Shown piece by piece: positions 20,847 through 32,619 of a stretch of 64,000 nucleotides of DNA. The notes under the pieces are model-generated. The model was not told the origin of the DNA. It saw only the letters and a program-made list of their open reading frames with translations, and searched no databases. Source of the stretch: Pseudopithomyces maydicus. Lineage: Eukaryota; Ascomycota; Dothideomycetes; Pleosporales; Didymosphaeriaceae. The translations under genes were made by a program, and so were the position numbers. Location of the stretch: contig JANTUC010000002.1 of the NCBI GenBank assembly GCA_026873275.1, positions 2,790,001 to 2,854,000 of the forward strand. Direction: 5' to 3'. Numbering within the stretch: position 1 is the stretch's first letter; every line of letters begins with the position of its first letter.

Positions 20847-23126
20847 CTACATCAACTTGCGTTTCTTGTGTGCTTGAGCTGGATCAGATTGGATGTCATT
20901 CAACTCCACGTTATCACATGGAGGATTATGCTGCTGCGAGTCCCAGAGTGGCGTTTCATACACGATGGAAGACTCCGGTTCCAGCGGCAGGTCCGGAGAT
21001 GCGTGTACAACAAGACTGTCACAGTTTGATGGCGATGTTTCACGGGTGGCGGTATAGTCATTGGACGCTTGACGTGGTTGGGCGAAGATCTCTTCGCTCT
21101 GCTGTTCGTTGCATTCATAATACTCTTCGTCATACATGCCCGATGCAGGAGGATCTATGCACAAAGCAATAGTAAGTGGGTGCCCTGTGAGTACGTTAAA
21201 TGGCAATGCTGCAAGAACACACCTTGATCAGGCGATAGTTGATGCATTGAACCAGTGTTCGGGTCATGGGTTTCTTCGAGACCAAAAGACTTGCCCAGCT
21301 CATAAGAGTACTGATCACGGCGATTAGATCCATCGAAATGCGCTTCTTCGTGTTCAATTGCTATTGATTCTCCTTCGGATGGCGGGAAAACGACACTCAA
21401 ATCCCAGTCCTGAGAGCCAGTAAATTTCTCCTGTACGTCCCGAAATGAAGCTTGAAGAGAAGGCTTCTGGAAGTGATGGGAGTATTTCTGTGTACTCAGA
21501 TCTTCGGCTTTGGATGTTGCATAGATCGGTTCTACAAGATTTGCTACCTTACGCCGCGGCTGCCAGTCTCCGACAGAACGCTGATAGAGAGCATCGAATT
21601 CAGCTGCCAGGAATTTGTTAGTGAACCAAGGATGAGCGAGGGCCTGTTTGACGTTCATGCGATCCTTAATTCGCAGGACGAGTAGGTTTTGGACGAAGTC
21701 TTTTGGGTTGTCTCGCACTTTGCTCCATGCAGGATGCTCTGGATCATCGAGAAAACTAATGTCACATTTTGCGGACTGCTTCAGTATAGCCTTGGCGGGG
21801 TCAGGATCATCACATGAAGCGCAGAATAATGCTTCTCCAGAAAGCAAGTTTGCTGTTATCACGCCGATAGACCACATGTCTACAGCTTCAGTATACCCGG
21901 ACTGGCTCGGTTTAGTTCTATCCAGGTTATGGATCTCAGGTGCAATATACTCCAGCGTTCCTGTATTTGAGAACATGCGCCTATTCATATTATTGTTAGT
22001 CGCTTTTGGTAAAGACCTAGCATTGCCGAAATCAGTGAGAACAATGCGTGCCCCATCCTCCGGATAGGTCAAGAGAACATTGTCTGGTTTCAAATCCCGG
22101 TGGACGATATCGCGATCATGGAGATACTCAACCGCTTTGAGAATCTGCAGGATGATGACTGCTGCGTCGATTGAGCTTAAAGCTTGTCCCTTGCGCTCCA
22201 TGTAAGAGAATAAATCTCCTCCCGTAATCAACTCGGAAAAGATGTAAATGGTAGACGGGCTCCATATGACCTTCTCCACTTGGATGATGTTGGGGTGGGA
22301 CAAATCCTTCAAGATCCTGAACTCACGGGAATATCGTGTAAGTTTACTCGGCCAATGGTCAGCAGATCTAGTAGGACTGCTCGAATATGTTTCCTTGCCC
22401 TTTGATGGTCGTACAGTGGTCTTGTCATTCCCTGGACAAAGCGCTTTCAAATTGATGATTTTACAGGCTAGCTGTCTTTGCGACTTTTGGTGAATTGCGA
22501 CAACTACTTTCCCGAAACCCCCTTTACCGAGCTGGCGTCCAGTAATCTGATATCGCGATGCGAAACCTTGCTTTTCACGTTCCTGGGTTCCGGTCAATTG
22601 AAGATCTTTCCGAGGCTCCGAGTCATAGTAGATGAGGGTTACAGATTCTGAGAGGTGAAGCTCGTCTTTCTCATCAAGCAAGAAAGCACCGTTTTTGCGT
22701 GTCATGAGCACGCGACGATCATTTTTTGAGCTTGCACATGTCGCATTGTTCTTTTTCAGGAAAGTTCCGTTGCTCGAAACATCCGTTGCATATACTAAAG
22801 GCGGAACGTCTCCTGTACCACACTTCTCATATAGTACGCAATGGATCCGGACATGTTTGTTGGATATGGTTGAGTCCGTCCAGTGTCTCTTACTGCGCAT
22901 CACACATCAGAATACAATCGATCCACGCACGAGACACCACTACTCTCACCAGAGAGTTGAATTTCTCCCGAGGTAGAATGAATCGTTTGCATATATGTCG
23001 ATATTATCTTAAATGCCCAACCATGTTAGCTCGCATCTCACTAATGCACTCTGACGAAGTAGACTTACCACAGCTGTCTTCGCCCGCGACCCGAACCTCG
23101 AAAAATGCGATAGGATCTTCTTCCAT
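20847..23126 (-). CDS. FHA-domain Ser/Thr protein kinase, Chk2/Rad53/Mek1-like
   Basis: Exons 23126-23069, 23007-22950, 22892-21223 and 21154-20847; 697 residues, all in phase. An N-terminal FHA domain (about residues 20-100: FYLGRNSTL, then STISNKHVRI and DVSSNGTFL) binds phosphothreonine partners. The kinase domain follows at about 138-420: LGKGGFGKV, ACKII, HRDLKPDN, a DFG in LTDFGNARSL, and GTLEYIAPEI. The catalytic set is complete. The C-terminal tail is acidic and low in complexity and ends with KKRKLM, a likely nuclear signal. One FHA plus a kinase is the arrangement of Chk2/Cds1 checkpoint kinases and of the meiotic Mek1; I cannot separate these without a tree. The N-terminus is short before the FHA, more like Mek1. 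The gene is convergent with UBC1. Confidence 0.88.
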
Positions 23127-23522
23127 GATTCTAAACTACCGACTCATATGTTACTGTGCTTGAGAAAAAAAGGAGATTTTTTATGCCGTCCCGCTTGACA
23201 TTGGAGGGAAGTCACGATCAGGCTTGACGGTACCAGTTCGTGCCAAGAGCCGATGCCGATAGTGGCTTAGTGTAACGCCCAGACTCGCTTACGGCCGCCC
23301 ACACATACTACATCACAAAGACTCGCAAGCTCCCCTCTTTCCTTACCAACGACACTCATCTCCAAAGCAAGGTAAGCTTACGATCACCTCCGCGCAGCAG
23401 CTTTATGATGCTCAATTGAGCTCACTGAAGCTATCTTGTGCCTTCGGGCATTCGATGATGCTGCAATTACCCCGCTTGAGAACCCCAACTAACTGGGCAC
23501 TGCAGTTCACCTCGCCGACAAG
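23127..23522. other. promoter and 5' leader of eL41
   Basis: The space between the divergent kinase and eL41 start codons. Most of the right half is a 5'-UTR intron, listed separately. Confidence 0.6.
23372..23505 (+). other. intron in the 5' untranslated leader of eL41
   Basis: Donor AAG|GTAAGC, branch AACTAAC 17 bases before the acceptor CACTGCAG, length 134 bases, ending 17 bases before the eL41 ATG. Leader introns are common in ribosomal protein genes. Inside it, ATGATGCT occurs twice (23405 and 23455), with CTGA between. Confidence 0.7.
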
Positions 23523-23655
23523 ATGAGAGCCAAATGGAGGAAGAAGCGCGTTAGACGTCTCAAGCGTAAGAGGAGGAAGACTAGGGCCCGCTCGTAAGTT
23601 ATTCTTGCTATTTGCAACATCTCCTGCATGTATCTGACAATTGCGCAGCAAATAA
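23523..23655 (+). CDS. RPL41: ribosomal protein eL41 (25 residues)
   Basis: A 25-residue, extremely basic protein of the large ribosomal subunit (family knowledge), too short for usual gene finders. Exon 1 (23523-23593) encodes MRAKWRKKRVRRLKRKRRK and then TRAR plus two bases. A 55-base intron (23594-23648; GTAAGT donor, CTGAC branch, GCGCAG acceptor) splits the codon for Ser24. Exon 2 is only seven bases (C AAA TAA) and gives the final Lys. Without splicing the frame stops one residue earlier (RARS), so splicing changes only the last residue. The match to the nearly invariant eL41 sequence is unmistakable. It has a leader intron and lies divergent to the FHA kinase. Confidence 0.96.
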
Positions 23656-24251
23656 ACTACTCGCTCCTCGATCTCAGCGCCCATCACTTCAGTCACCAAC
23701 CATACAATGAACGACTTTCAGCGCGCAACCTCTTAATCGACTTCCAAAATTCATGTCAACCTCCACTCGCGAAACCTGGTCCCGGCTACGTCATGCGATC
23801 GACACGCGAGCAACTTTTGGTCTTCTAGGAGGAAATGTCTGTGCTGGATTGAGGGATTACATGGGTCGCTGGTCAAACACCTGTTGAGGAATTTGAGAGT
23901 TTATCTGAACGACCTCAGACGTGCGTTCTAACACCGGCCTGCAAACCAGCTCGCCTTTGAACCACACATCTGCCATGTGGACATATTAGTCACGATACAG
24001 AAAATGATGAACATGCTTCACGACAACGAATATTCCATGTTTGTGATCTCATTTTGTGCTTTGACGATTCCAAGTGCTACTGCTACCCCGCTCGACGCTT
24101 GCCGTCATTACTTACCTAATGCATTTTGAATAGTAGGCCTACGCCCATTATGAATTGAGACTGAAATACTAACAGAAGCAAATCTTGTGGGCATATGGAG
24201 AAGATAAAAATTTATTTCGTAGGGAGTTCAGACATTCATATCTATAGGGGG
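23656..24251. other. 3' intergenic region
   Basis: It lies between the convergent eL41 and the next membrane-protein gene. No gene or repeat is recognised. Confidence 0.5.
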
Positions 24252-25667
24252 TCATCTTCCATTCCTTGATTGTAATCTGGATGTCGATATAGAGAGGGAG
24301 CCGTTATTATTCTGCGCCTTCCTGCTCTTCCGTGGTTGGCGATCCGCACCCGTGATATAATTGCTTATACGGTTTACAACCACTGCCGTGGTCCTATATG
24401 GAAAGGTTGCGACAGCCCAAGTCGTCTGCATCCCGTAGGCAAAGATGTTAGCAACCCACGTCAATAGCATCGACACAATACCAGGCCTTTGTCCTGTGCG
24501 TGCAGCAGCGGCTGCCAAAGCTAGTGCATCCCGTAAGCGACTCTCGAGCTCTTGAAAACGCGCCTCGACCTGAATGGACTGGGCTGCCTGACGCTTCTCA
24601 TATCTTCTAACGGCACGATTGAGAGCATCAAGTTGTGGTTGTATGCCTTGTCTTACTGAAGCTCCAATCTTCAGTGTTTCGATGTCCGTGTTCTGAGGTG
24701 ATTCACTGGCGCGCGCTTCGAGTTCTGCTAAACGCGTGGAGATGTCCTGTATATCAGCTCTGCGGTGCTCGGGTTTGCATTCAGAGCGTACGATACGCTG
24801 GAGGTGAAGCATGCGAGCTTGCCTCATCTTGATGACGTGGTGAATAGGACGTATTTCAGCGCCCATGACGAAGATGGTGAGGTTGTAGTTGGATACGAGG
24901 CCTTCGGCTGGACGAGTGAGTTGAGAGCGGATGGCGTGCAGTAAATATGCCCCGAATAGAGGACCGATGAAGCAAGTGAACAATGCCAACATCTCGTTCC
25001 GTCTAAGCTCCTGGCGCGCCTCGTCCTGTGCTCGCGTCGGGGGCGCATCCTCGACATCTATAGTATTCTTGCTTTTGCTGGTGGCACCGCCTCAGTTGAA
25101 GCAGTAACCTTAGCATCTGTTCCCAACAGTTGTTCGCCCCCTTCATCCTCCTCGGGTATCGTGTCGCTGGGCTCTGGTCCGTCGTAGTCAACGTACTGCG
25201 TCTGTTGCGCGGCGTGATACCATTCCCTGGCAGAATTAGCCCAGGTATCCACTGATGTGCATTGCAACCGTGCGCATACCATGGTGTCCTCACACACCAG
25301 TTGAGGAACATGCTCCCAAATGCCAACAACAGTATGTCTGTAACAACAGCCCCGCCATTCTGAAAGAGGAGCCCGGCGAAGGCAGGTACAATCGCGAAGG
25401 CAAGGGGGCGGAGTGCCAAAGCGTAGTCTCGTCCGATGTGGTCAGCCGATCCATGTCATTATTGCCCAGAGGTCGTAGGAGGTCGTCGGTGGACGATCGG
25501 AAAGACTGTCGCGTGTCCGAGTACAGCGACTGGAGTGAGCTGCGTCGGCGTGGCGTCTGGGGAGGAATTGCTCCTTCGGAGAAGGCTGCAGCGCGGTTCA
25601 GCATCCTCTGTCGCAATAGAGGGTGGATCTGGGAGCCCAGCGAGCTCTCGGCAGGCGCTTCCGCCAT
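24252..25667 (-). CDS. unrecognised membrane protein, two frame corrections needed
   Basis: The pieces read as one protein of about 454 residues. From the ATG at 25667 the first part is Ser/Arg-rich and soluble (QTPRRRSSLQSLYSDTRQSF, DMDRLTTSDETTLWHSAPL). At a run of five C (plus-strand G 25403-25407) the frame must move, giving AFAIVPAFAGLLFQNGG, a clear membrane segment. An intron (25279-25227; GTATGC...GCCAG) joins TPW to EWYHAAQQTQYVDYD. A second shift is needed near the T-run 25073-25076; it leads into DVEDAPPTRAQDEARQELRR, a further membrane segment (MLALFTCFIGPLFGAYLLHA), a coiled-coil part and a last hydrophobic stretch (LLTWVANIFAYGMQTTW). Two or three membrane spans suggest an endomembrane protein. 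The true start may be further upstream, since the frame is open there. A decaying gene is the alternative. Confidence 0.5.
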
Positions 25668-27044
25668 GTTGAGACTCGGGGAAGGCTCAGGTACCGAACG
25701 GCTCGGAAAGCGATGTCGGTTGCGCGCTAGACTCGTGAGAGAATCAACGGAACTGACACCCCGTCGCAGAAAACTATTCGACGAGTCGGCATCATGAGCA
25801 CGTCGTCGGATTTTCGCGTTGGGTACGTTGAAGAGAGTGGAATGCAATTGCCAAGCACGTACCTTTGTTACATCATAGACTAACCTCTTTGGGTCAATTG
25901 TATATCCTCCGAGGGCTTGAGACCACTATGCTTTTTGGACAACCAATGGCAGCTCAGGATTTGAATGAGCAACTGGCCGAAAGAGTCCGTGTGGTATGGT
26001 ATCGCCACAGCTATCACATTCCCCACATATGCCTTGTTGCCGCCTACCCCCTTCACAACACTCAATATGACAGTACAGGCTCGATCAGGATACAAGCGAT
26101 TGGCGCCATGTTGTACCGCTGTATCGCAGCAGGATAGTTAATACGTAGATCTATCCGTACCCGAGCATCATGTCTACGTCGTGTCGGTCAAAAACTTGCT
26201 GAGTCGATAGCTACGCTGGCATTCGGAAACACCTTAGGGATTTTCCTCTGAGCTTACGCCAATCCTTTCGATAATTCTGGTTTAGCAGAAACATACGTGA
26301 GTTTCTGATCCATGTGGATCTGGGTCTACTAATGAGGTGGAGGCGTTATTTGCGGACACGGTTCGGCCCTGGAGGCACTGCTCCCACGCGAGGGTGTAGC
26401 TAAATCACCCAACCGAGAACCCACGATTAACCAGGTTTTTGAGCAAGAGATACCTTCACAGAGACACGAAGATTCTATTACATTTGTTTTCTTATTGAAC
26501 GTCCATGTTTTCGGCAAGTTTTCTATTCAGACCCAAATCCGGTAGCCCTCCATGTCTCAATACACCACTTCACTGACAAGCCCCAACGAATTAGATGCTC
26601 GGCCTCGTTGAAATCCACTTCAACTCTCGTAAATTCATGCTTTCGGCTGGTTTTTACAGCATATTTGACTCACTTCTGCCCCTTTTTCATTCCGTGGGCC
26701 CCCGCTATTCATATCTATTTGGAGCCCCCAAGTCTATTGAGAGGATGTCGTTTTCTATAGCCTGAACCACTGCAACAAATTACCTCGCCTTGCTTGATAT
26801 CCAGACTACAGGACCCTTCTCATCCCCGTTTACTTTCTCATCATTTCTCTGCACTTTGTCCTGGTGTTTTCTTCATATGCAAACTTTCTAATTTTTTTCC
26901 ACGACATTATCGTCTATCTTACATACTAAGTCCTACTTCAAAACTTCGACATTGCTCCGAGGATCTAGCTCCAGAGCGACAGCCACTTCAAAGGAATTGC
27001 ATCCCACGACCTGCCTCTTCTACGTCCAGGTCAAATCCACTACA
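25668..27044. other. divergent upstream region, including STE3 leader
   Basis: About 1.4 kb between divergent genes. The 250 bases before STE3 are rich in C and T, like a fungal promoter and leader. No gene is supported. Confidence 0.5.
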
Positions 27045-28520
27045 ATGGCGGCGGAGCAATTCCCACTCTATCCTCAATCAATAGCTCTCCCGATAATTGC
27101 CTTTCCATCATGGATCCTTTGTGTAGCTCCCATGTTTTGGCAGCTTTCACAGAGGAACATCGCCGCCGGCTCGCTCATACTTTGGATGATCTTCCTCAAC
27201 TTCTTCAATTCCATCAATTCACTGATATGGCCACGAGACAACATTCAAGAGTGGTGGGACGGGAAAGGACTTTGCGACGTGGAAGTCCGTATCCAAGTCG
27301 GTGCTGTCGTTGCTCTTGCGGCATGTGCCGCTGTTCTCGCACGTCGACTTTCCAACGTCATGGACACTCGCAATATTAGGATCGTACCAAGCAAGAGGAG
27401 TGTGCTCATCGAAAGAGCCATAGAGATTGGATTCTGCTGGGTCTATCCAGCTATTCTGATGTTGACATATTACATCGTCCAGCCATTCCGTTACTTCCTG
27501 TTTGGTATCTCAGGATGTGTGGCAGCATACGATTCTAGCTGGCCAAGCTTGGTGGTGGTGTGGATATGGGGCTGTATTACGACTCTGATAGCGGGTTTCT
27601 ATTCAGGTATGTCTTCTTTGCTGTCAATGGCTGTCCCTGGGTAGAACTAATGATTCAAAGGACTACTTGTCTTTCGCCTATATCATTACCGTCGCGAATT
27701 TCACAGCCTCATCGCCGCTCGAAATACGACAAAATCTCGCTTCATGCGCCTCTTCATCATGGCTCTAGTGACCTCGGTTATTCTTCTACCTTATTCCTTT
27801 TTCGTTCTCTACCAGCTCGTGGACACCATCGTGGAAAAATACAGTTGGTCGAAAGTTCATGGAGACGACTGGAATAAAGTAGTCAAGGTACCGTCGTACG
27901 GCTCTGCGCGTTGGGATCGCTGGGGCGAAGTCGCCACAGGATATGTAATGTTCCTTTGCTTTGGTACTGGAACGGATGCGAACAATACCTATAAGCGTAT
28001 GCTTACGTCTATCGGTTTTGGAAAGTTGTTTCCAAGCCTTTACATTATGGGCGAAAGCCGGACTGCCCAGTCGCCATCGAACGTCACTTTTGGAAGGCGA
28101 TGGACGTCCAGTGTCTCAAACAAGGCAAAGAGCATGTTCAGCAAAACCGGTTCTGTATCTGGTCCCAGCCACAACGGATCTTTTACTCCCTCCATCGCTC
28201 ACGAGCCGATATTGCCGCAGCAGCCGCGCATCAAATCGACCCGTAGCAGCCTACCTTCATTTCTCGGTCGCATTTTCAATCGAAATAATCATAGATCTGT
28301 CCTACCACTTCATGGAGACAATTCGATAGAAGCCAGTCATCTGCCGTCTCTGGAAAAGACATCCTCCCACCCTACTGGTTTCTCTGCTCATGCTTGGGCT
28401 GCGGACAATACATCCATTGAAAATGGCAACGAAAATCCTGGCGTCTACGTTGTGCATGAGGTGCATCAAGCAAGCCAAGACAAGAAGAAAGAGAAACTGG
28501 AAGACGACGTTTGGGTGTAA
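27045..28520 (+). CDS. STE3: a-factor-type pheromone receptor, Ste3 family GPCR
   Basis: A seven-membrane-segment G-protein-coupled receptor for lipopeptide (a-type) pheromone; it signals mating through Gpa/MAPK (family knowledge). Exons 27045-27606 and 27661-28520, a 54-base intron with an AAG acceptor, 473 residues. The start ATG is in the context CTACAATGGCG. Segments include ALPIIAFPSWILCVAPMFW, LILWMIFLNFFNSINSLIW and VGAVVALAACAAVLARRL. The RKLYHIASIR-type region is represented here by ARRLSNVMDTRNIRI. GFCWVYPAILMLTYYIVQPF, LVVVWIWGCITTLIAGFYSG and FIMALVTSVILLPYSFFVLY follow. The Ser-rich cytoplasmic tail of about 150 residues probably carries regulation by phosphorylation. The receptor occurs in both mating types in ascomycetes, so it does not reveal mating type. 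Confidence 0.93.
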
Positions 28521-29469
28521 GGCCCAATGTTTCGGCTTCTACTTACCACATACTCCCAGTACATCAGACTCCTCCAGGTCCCAATATGGAGTCACTGGCT
28601 GACCTCCAAAAATAATGAACAAGTTTTTTTCTGAAGGAACATTGGGTAATTTCGATTCATGTGGAGGACACACCATCTAAGTTATATTTCAACATCTTTT
28701 ATTATTTATCGAGCTTGCTACAGTCTCTACTCTTTTGGCATTTTCTTATCTATGTACTAGCGCTGGTTGCAAACACTCAATACAATCATTGCCCATGAAT
28801 TCAAAATTTTACACCGAAGTGATTAAGTTGATGTTAAGACGAATTGCTGCACTCTCTCAATAATTGAAACACCAGTACTCGGGTCATGTGCAAAGTGCAA
28901 AGCTCCATACCGACCAGTGGAGAAGCCGGTGAAAAAGATTTTAAAGCTAAAAACATATACAAAGCCAACCGGATGGAAAGTCCTACAGTAACTAACATAA
29001 TGCGCTTCATCTGTCTAATCGCTGGTGGATTAACTAGTCAAATCCCTCGGCCCCAGGTGAATCTGCAAAGATGCCCGCTACCGCCCTGGCAATGCATTAT
29101 CGCTAGCAAGTCAAGAACTTACTGACCAATAGCTGTCATTGGGGCAATCCACGACCCCTGCCTGACTTTCGAGCCAGACCGATAGGTATATCATATTGCT
29201 GCACCTCCAGCCTCGGCAAGTATGGTTTGCCCAATCACGTACAGACTACCTACGAAGCTACTCTGCAACCTCAACAAGCTATGATGACGTAGATCCCGAG
29301 GTCGGCCGAACACGTTTGTATTGTGTATTCGCCAAATTCAACGCTCCGATGCCCCGAGCATCCGAACCTGTGACTGAGCCGGGGCAATCTGACAGCTCTC
29401 TCAAGTGTTACTGATTCATGTTGTTCACGAGCTACGATTCACCGTGACCCTCCAAAATTCTTTGCAACT
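28521..29469. other. intergenic region
   Basis: The 3' side of STE3 and the upstream region of the hydrolase gene. I see no gene, repeat or clear motif. Confidence 0.5.
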
Positions 29470-30680
29470 ATGTCTCTGAAGTCCGATCTCACTATCGACG
29501 CGTCGAAGTTTGACCGAAATCTCATCGACCAAAAAAGCCAGGCGTTCAATGAAAAGTTGAATCAGTTTTCGAAGTCTGCACCAAAATGGTACGAGGTAAG
29601 TGAGTCTATGTTAAGCGCATTGTTGCAAACCTGGGGATGTATCAACGTCATTTGTATCATGTACATGATATATCTGTAATATTGAAAATTGCATTGAGAC
29701 AAGAAATGTAATTATCATGTCAACTCGTCTGGCTCATACGGAAATTACAGATTGGCGCTCCCGAATACCGTAAACTTCGTGCAGAAGGCAAAACTGCTTT
29801 TCCAAAACCCACTGTTCTACCTGATGGTATCAACGGCACGATACCTTCACGAGACTCAGGACGAACAATTCCATACCGCATGTTCAAACCAGAGAATGGT
29901 GAACCAAAAGGCGTGCTCTTGCACATACATGGTGGTGGATGGGTGCTTCAGTCCGAGGCTTCACAAGACCCTTATCTGAAAAACATGGCAGACACATACG
30001 GGTTGATTGTATGGTCTGTCGGATATCGGCTCGCTCCTGAAGATCCGTGGCCAGCGGGTGTGAATGACTGTTACGATGCTGCAGAATGGCTGGTGGATAA
30101 CGCGGAGAAGGAATATGCTGTTCCGCTAATGTTCGCCTGTGGCGAGGTATGAATCCTTTTGATCTTTTAGTGAGCATTCTAACGGCTCCAGTCTGCGGGA
30201 GGACATCTTACTTCATTGGTTGGCATTAGTCTTCTCGAGACGCGTCAAAACTTCAAGTTCAGGGGTCTGATCCTACACTTCGGCTGCTACGAGCTGTCCC
30301 GATTCCTTCCGCATGTGCACCACCAGGAAGGTGAGATAATCATCGACTTGCATGTGATGCAATCCTACATCAAAGCACTCTTCCCGAATGCAACCGAGGA
30401 GGAGCGTCGTGATCCATCGATATCTCCATTCTACAAGGATTTCAGAGGTCTAAAGCTGCCTCCAGCGTTGTTCACATGTGGAAGTGAGGATCCTTTGCTG
30501 GACGATACTGTATTTTTGGGTAGCAAATGGGCCATGTGGGGTAATGAGAGTGTCGTAAAAATATACAATGGGGCGCCTCATGGGTTTATTTTCTTCCCGA
30601 GAGAATTTATGAAGGCTGGAGGGGAGGCGCTAGACGACACCGCAACGTTTGTCCAGGAAAAGATGGTGATTAAAAGCTAA
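29470..30680 (+). CDS. alpha/beta hydrolase, hormone-sensitive-lipase (GDXG) family
   Basis: A probable carboxylesterase or lactone/acyl hydrolase; the substrate cannot be predicted. Exons 29470-29595, 29751-30146 and 30192-30680 (introns 155 and 45 bases) give 336 residues. HGGGW (in HIHGGGWVL) forms the oxyanion hole. The nucleophile Ser lies in GESAGG, and this motif is split by intron 2 (GE|SAGGH). The acid is in SEDPLLDD and the catalytic His in GAPHGF, so the triad is complete. YRLAPEDPWPAGVNDCYDA is the usual family segment. There is no signal peptide, so it is probably cytosolic. It is followed at 189 bases by a convergent P450 and then a b5-b5 reductase gene. Together they resemble a small catabolic or detoxification block, which is inference. 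Confidence 0.9.
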
Positions 30681-30869
30681 GCTGGCATATCTACACGATA
30701 GAAGCAAGAATCAACTAGAACACTATATTTAAGCTGCACTAAAATGGTGTCTCATCAAGTAGTTTAAAATTATAAAATAAATCAATTCGCTTCTAGGGTA
30801 TTAAGATGTTCGCCGTCCTGCACCAGAACGATAATAGGTAGCTGTTAATTCACCAATCCACGCCAGCTT

Positions 30870-32619
30870 CTAGGGTTGTTCTGTGACAGCCGCAGCAATC
30901 ACTTCATCCACGTTCTCCGTCTTCGGCGGCCACTTTCCTCGCCTCTCCGCACGGACAAACAAGTTGTTGGGTCGGATCAATTGGAACATAGGATCGTACT
31001 CAATAGTCTCATCTCCATCTTTGCTGAAACGATACCGCCAGATGAGCTTGGGCAAGAAGATCTTAACCTCCTGTAATGCGAAGTTGAATCCGATGCACAT
31101 GCGGGGTCCGGTAGCAAAAGGAATGTAGCTTGCTTTGTGCCTGTCCTTTACTTCCTGTGTGTCCCACCGTTCGGGGTCGAACTTCGCCGGGTTATTCCAC
31201 AAGGCTGGGTTGTTGTGAATGTGGTGCAGTGCTGGGATGATAACGGCTTCCTTTGGCAGCTTGTATCCACCTGGCAGAATTAGGTCGGTCTTTGCTGTGC
31301 GACCTGGCTGGAAGGAGGGGTTGTGTCGGCGCTGAGTCTCCTTGATGAAGCGGTCGAGGTATGTGAGCTTGTCCGTGAAATCGGAAGTAAGTTCCATCTC
31401 ATCGGAGAAACCGTGGTCGACCAACTCTTGGAGAAGCTTGTCTTGAACACCGGGGTATGTGACGAGCCCGTAGATGAGCCAAGAGAGGAGGGAAGAGGTT
31501 GTGGTGAATCCTGCACCGGTTGCGACAACCAATGCATGAGCCATACTGGTCAAAGGAAGCTTCTCGCCCTTGTTATCAGTTGCCCGGAGTGCATAGTCAA
31601 CCATGTTCTTCGCAGTGAGGGCAGCATCTTGCAAAGGAAGATCCGAGGTACCGCCACGCTCAGCATTCTCAATGGCGTGAATGATAATCTCCTCCATACG
31701 CTTTTGCTTATCTTTCAGTAGCTTCGGGTCTCCAAATGGCAATGACGCGTACCAGCTGCCCCAAGAAGTGATCTTCTTGTTCAGCGTGAGCGTTTCTGCG
31801 ATCAATCGCACAATCTCGTGAACAGGTGCTTGCGGTGACGAGAAATGCTCCAGGTCGATACCGAGCGTAAGCTTCGCCACAGCCTGGGAACCAAGTTTCA
31901 GCATGTAGATGTACACGTTGAAGGACTGGCCCTGTTCGTCAAATTGGTCGAAAACCTTGTATGCGTCTTCGATGGTCTGCTGCATCGTAGGGGCATAATG
32001 CCTCACTGCCTTGGGACCAAGCGCGGGGGAGGAATTTGTGTGTTACTTTCCACTCCGGCGTGTCGGTGTCGCCAAGAAACACTCCAGCCTGGGGTTGCTT
32101 GATGCCAAAAAGCGGGTGGCTCTCATTGATCTTCTTTGTGAAGAAGTCCGATTCGGTGAAAGCAGCAGCAGCGATGTTCGGGTCGTTGGTGTGGTACACC
32201 GTACGTCCCATGTTGGTGGTTTTAAAAACTGGACCATATTGGTCGAAAAGTCGTTGATGGTTGCCCAAGTGATCAGGGAACACCTCGAAAAAGTTTCCTA
32301 TGTAAGGAAGACCCTTAGGACCAGGAACATCCCGTACAGCATGACCATCGATTGTGATAGCAATAGCATCTTCCGACGAAACAACTTCTGAAGGGTCTTC
32401 GATAGCAGCGCCGTTGCACTCAAATGCGATACCTGGTTTTACGTTAGAGAATGCGTAGACATTTAGAAATTCCTTTCTTCACGCACCTTGCGGTTCGACA
32501 ATCGCAAAATGCGATGCAATCACATCTTTCAAGTCATCCAGTGAGCCATCTTTGTTGAACTGAATCGTCCGAGCAGAGGCAGGTGCTTCCCCCAAAAGGT
32601 AAAATTGCTGAGACGCCAT
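30870..32619 (-). CDS. cytochrome P450 with N-terminal soluble domain, frame corrected
   Basis: Exon 1 is 32619-32487 and exon 2 starts at 32432 after a 54-base intron. A frame change is needed in the run of five C (plus-strand G 32025-32029). Adding two bases reads HKFLPPALGPKAVRHYAP, the expected helix-C region, and gives about 565 residues. The first 95 residues (QFNKDGSLDDLKDVIASHF...) resemble a small beta-grasp domain in place of a membrane anchor, followed by VPGPKGLPYIGN. The P450 core has an I-helix (ATGAGFTTTSS), K-helix ETQR, FDPERW and the haem-binding FATGPRMCIG with its Cys ligand. In the I-helix the usual acid before Thr is replaced by Thr. The gene is divergent from a b5-b5 reductase fusion, which could supply electrons. 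Substrate unknown. Confidence 0.82.
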
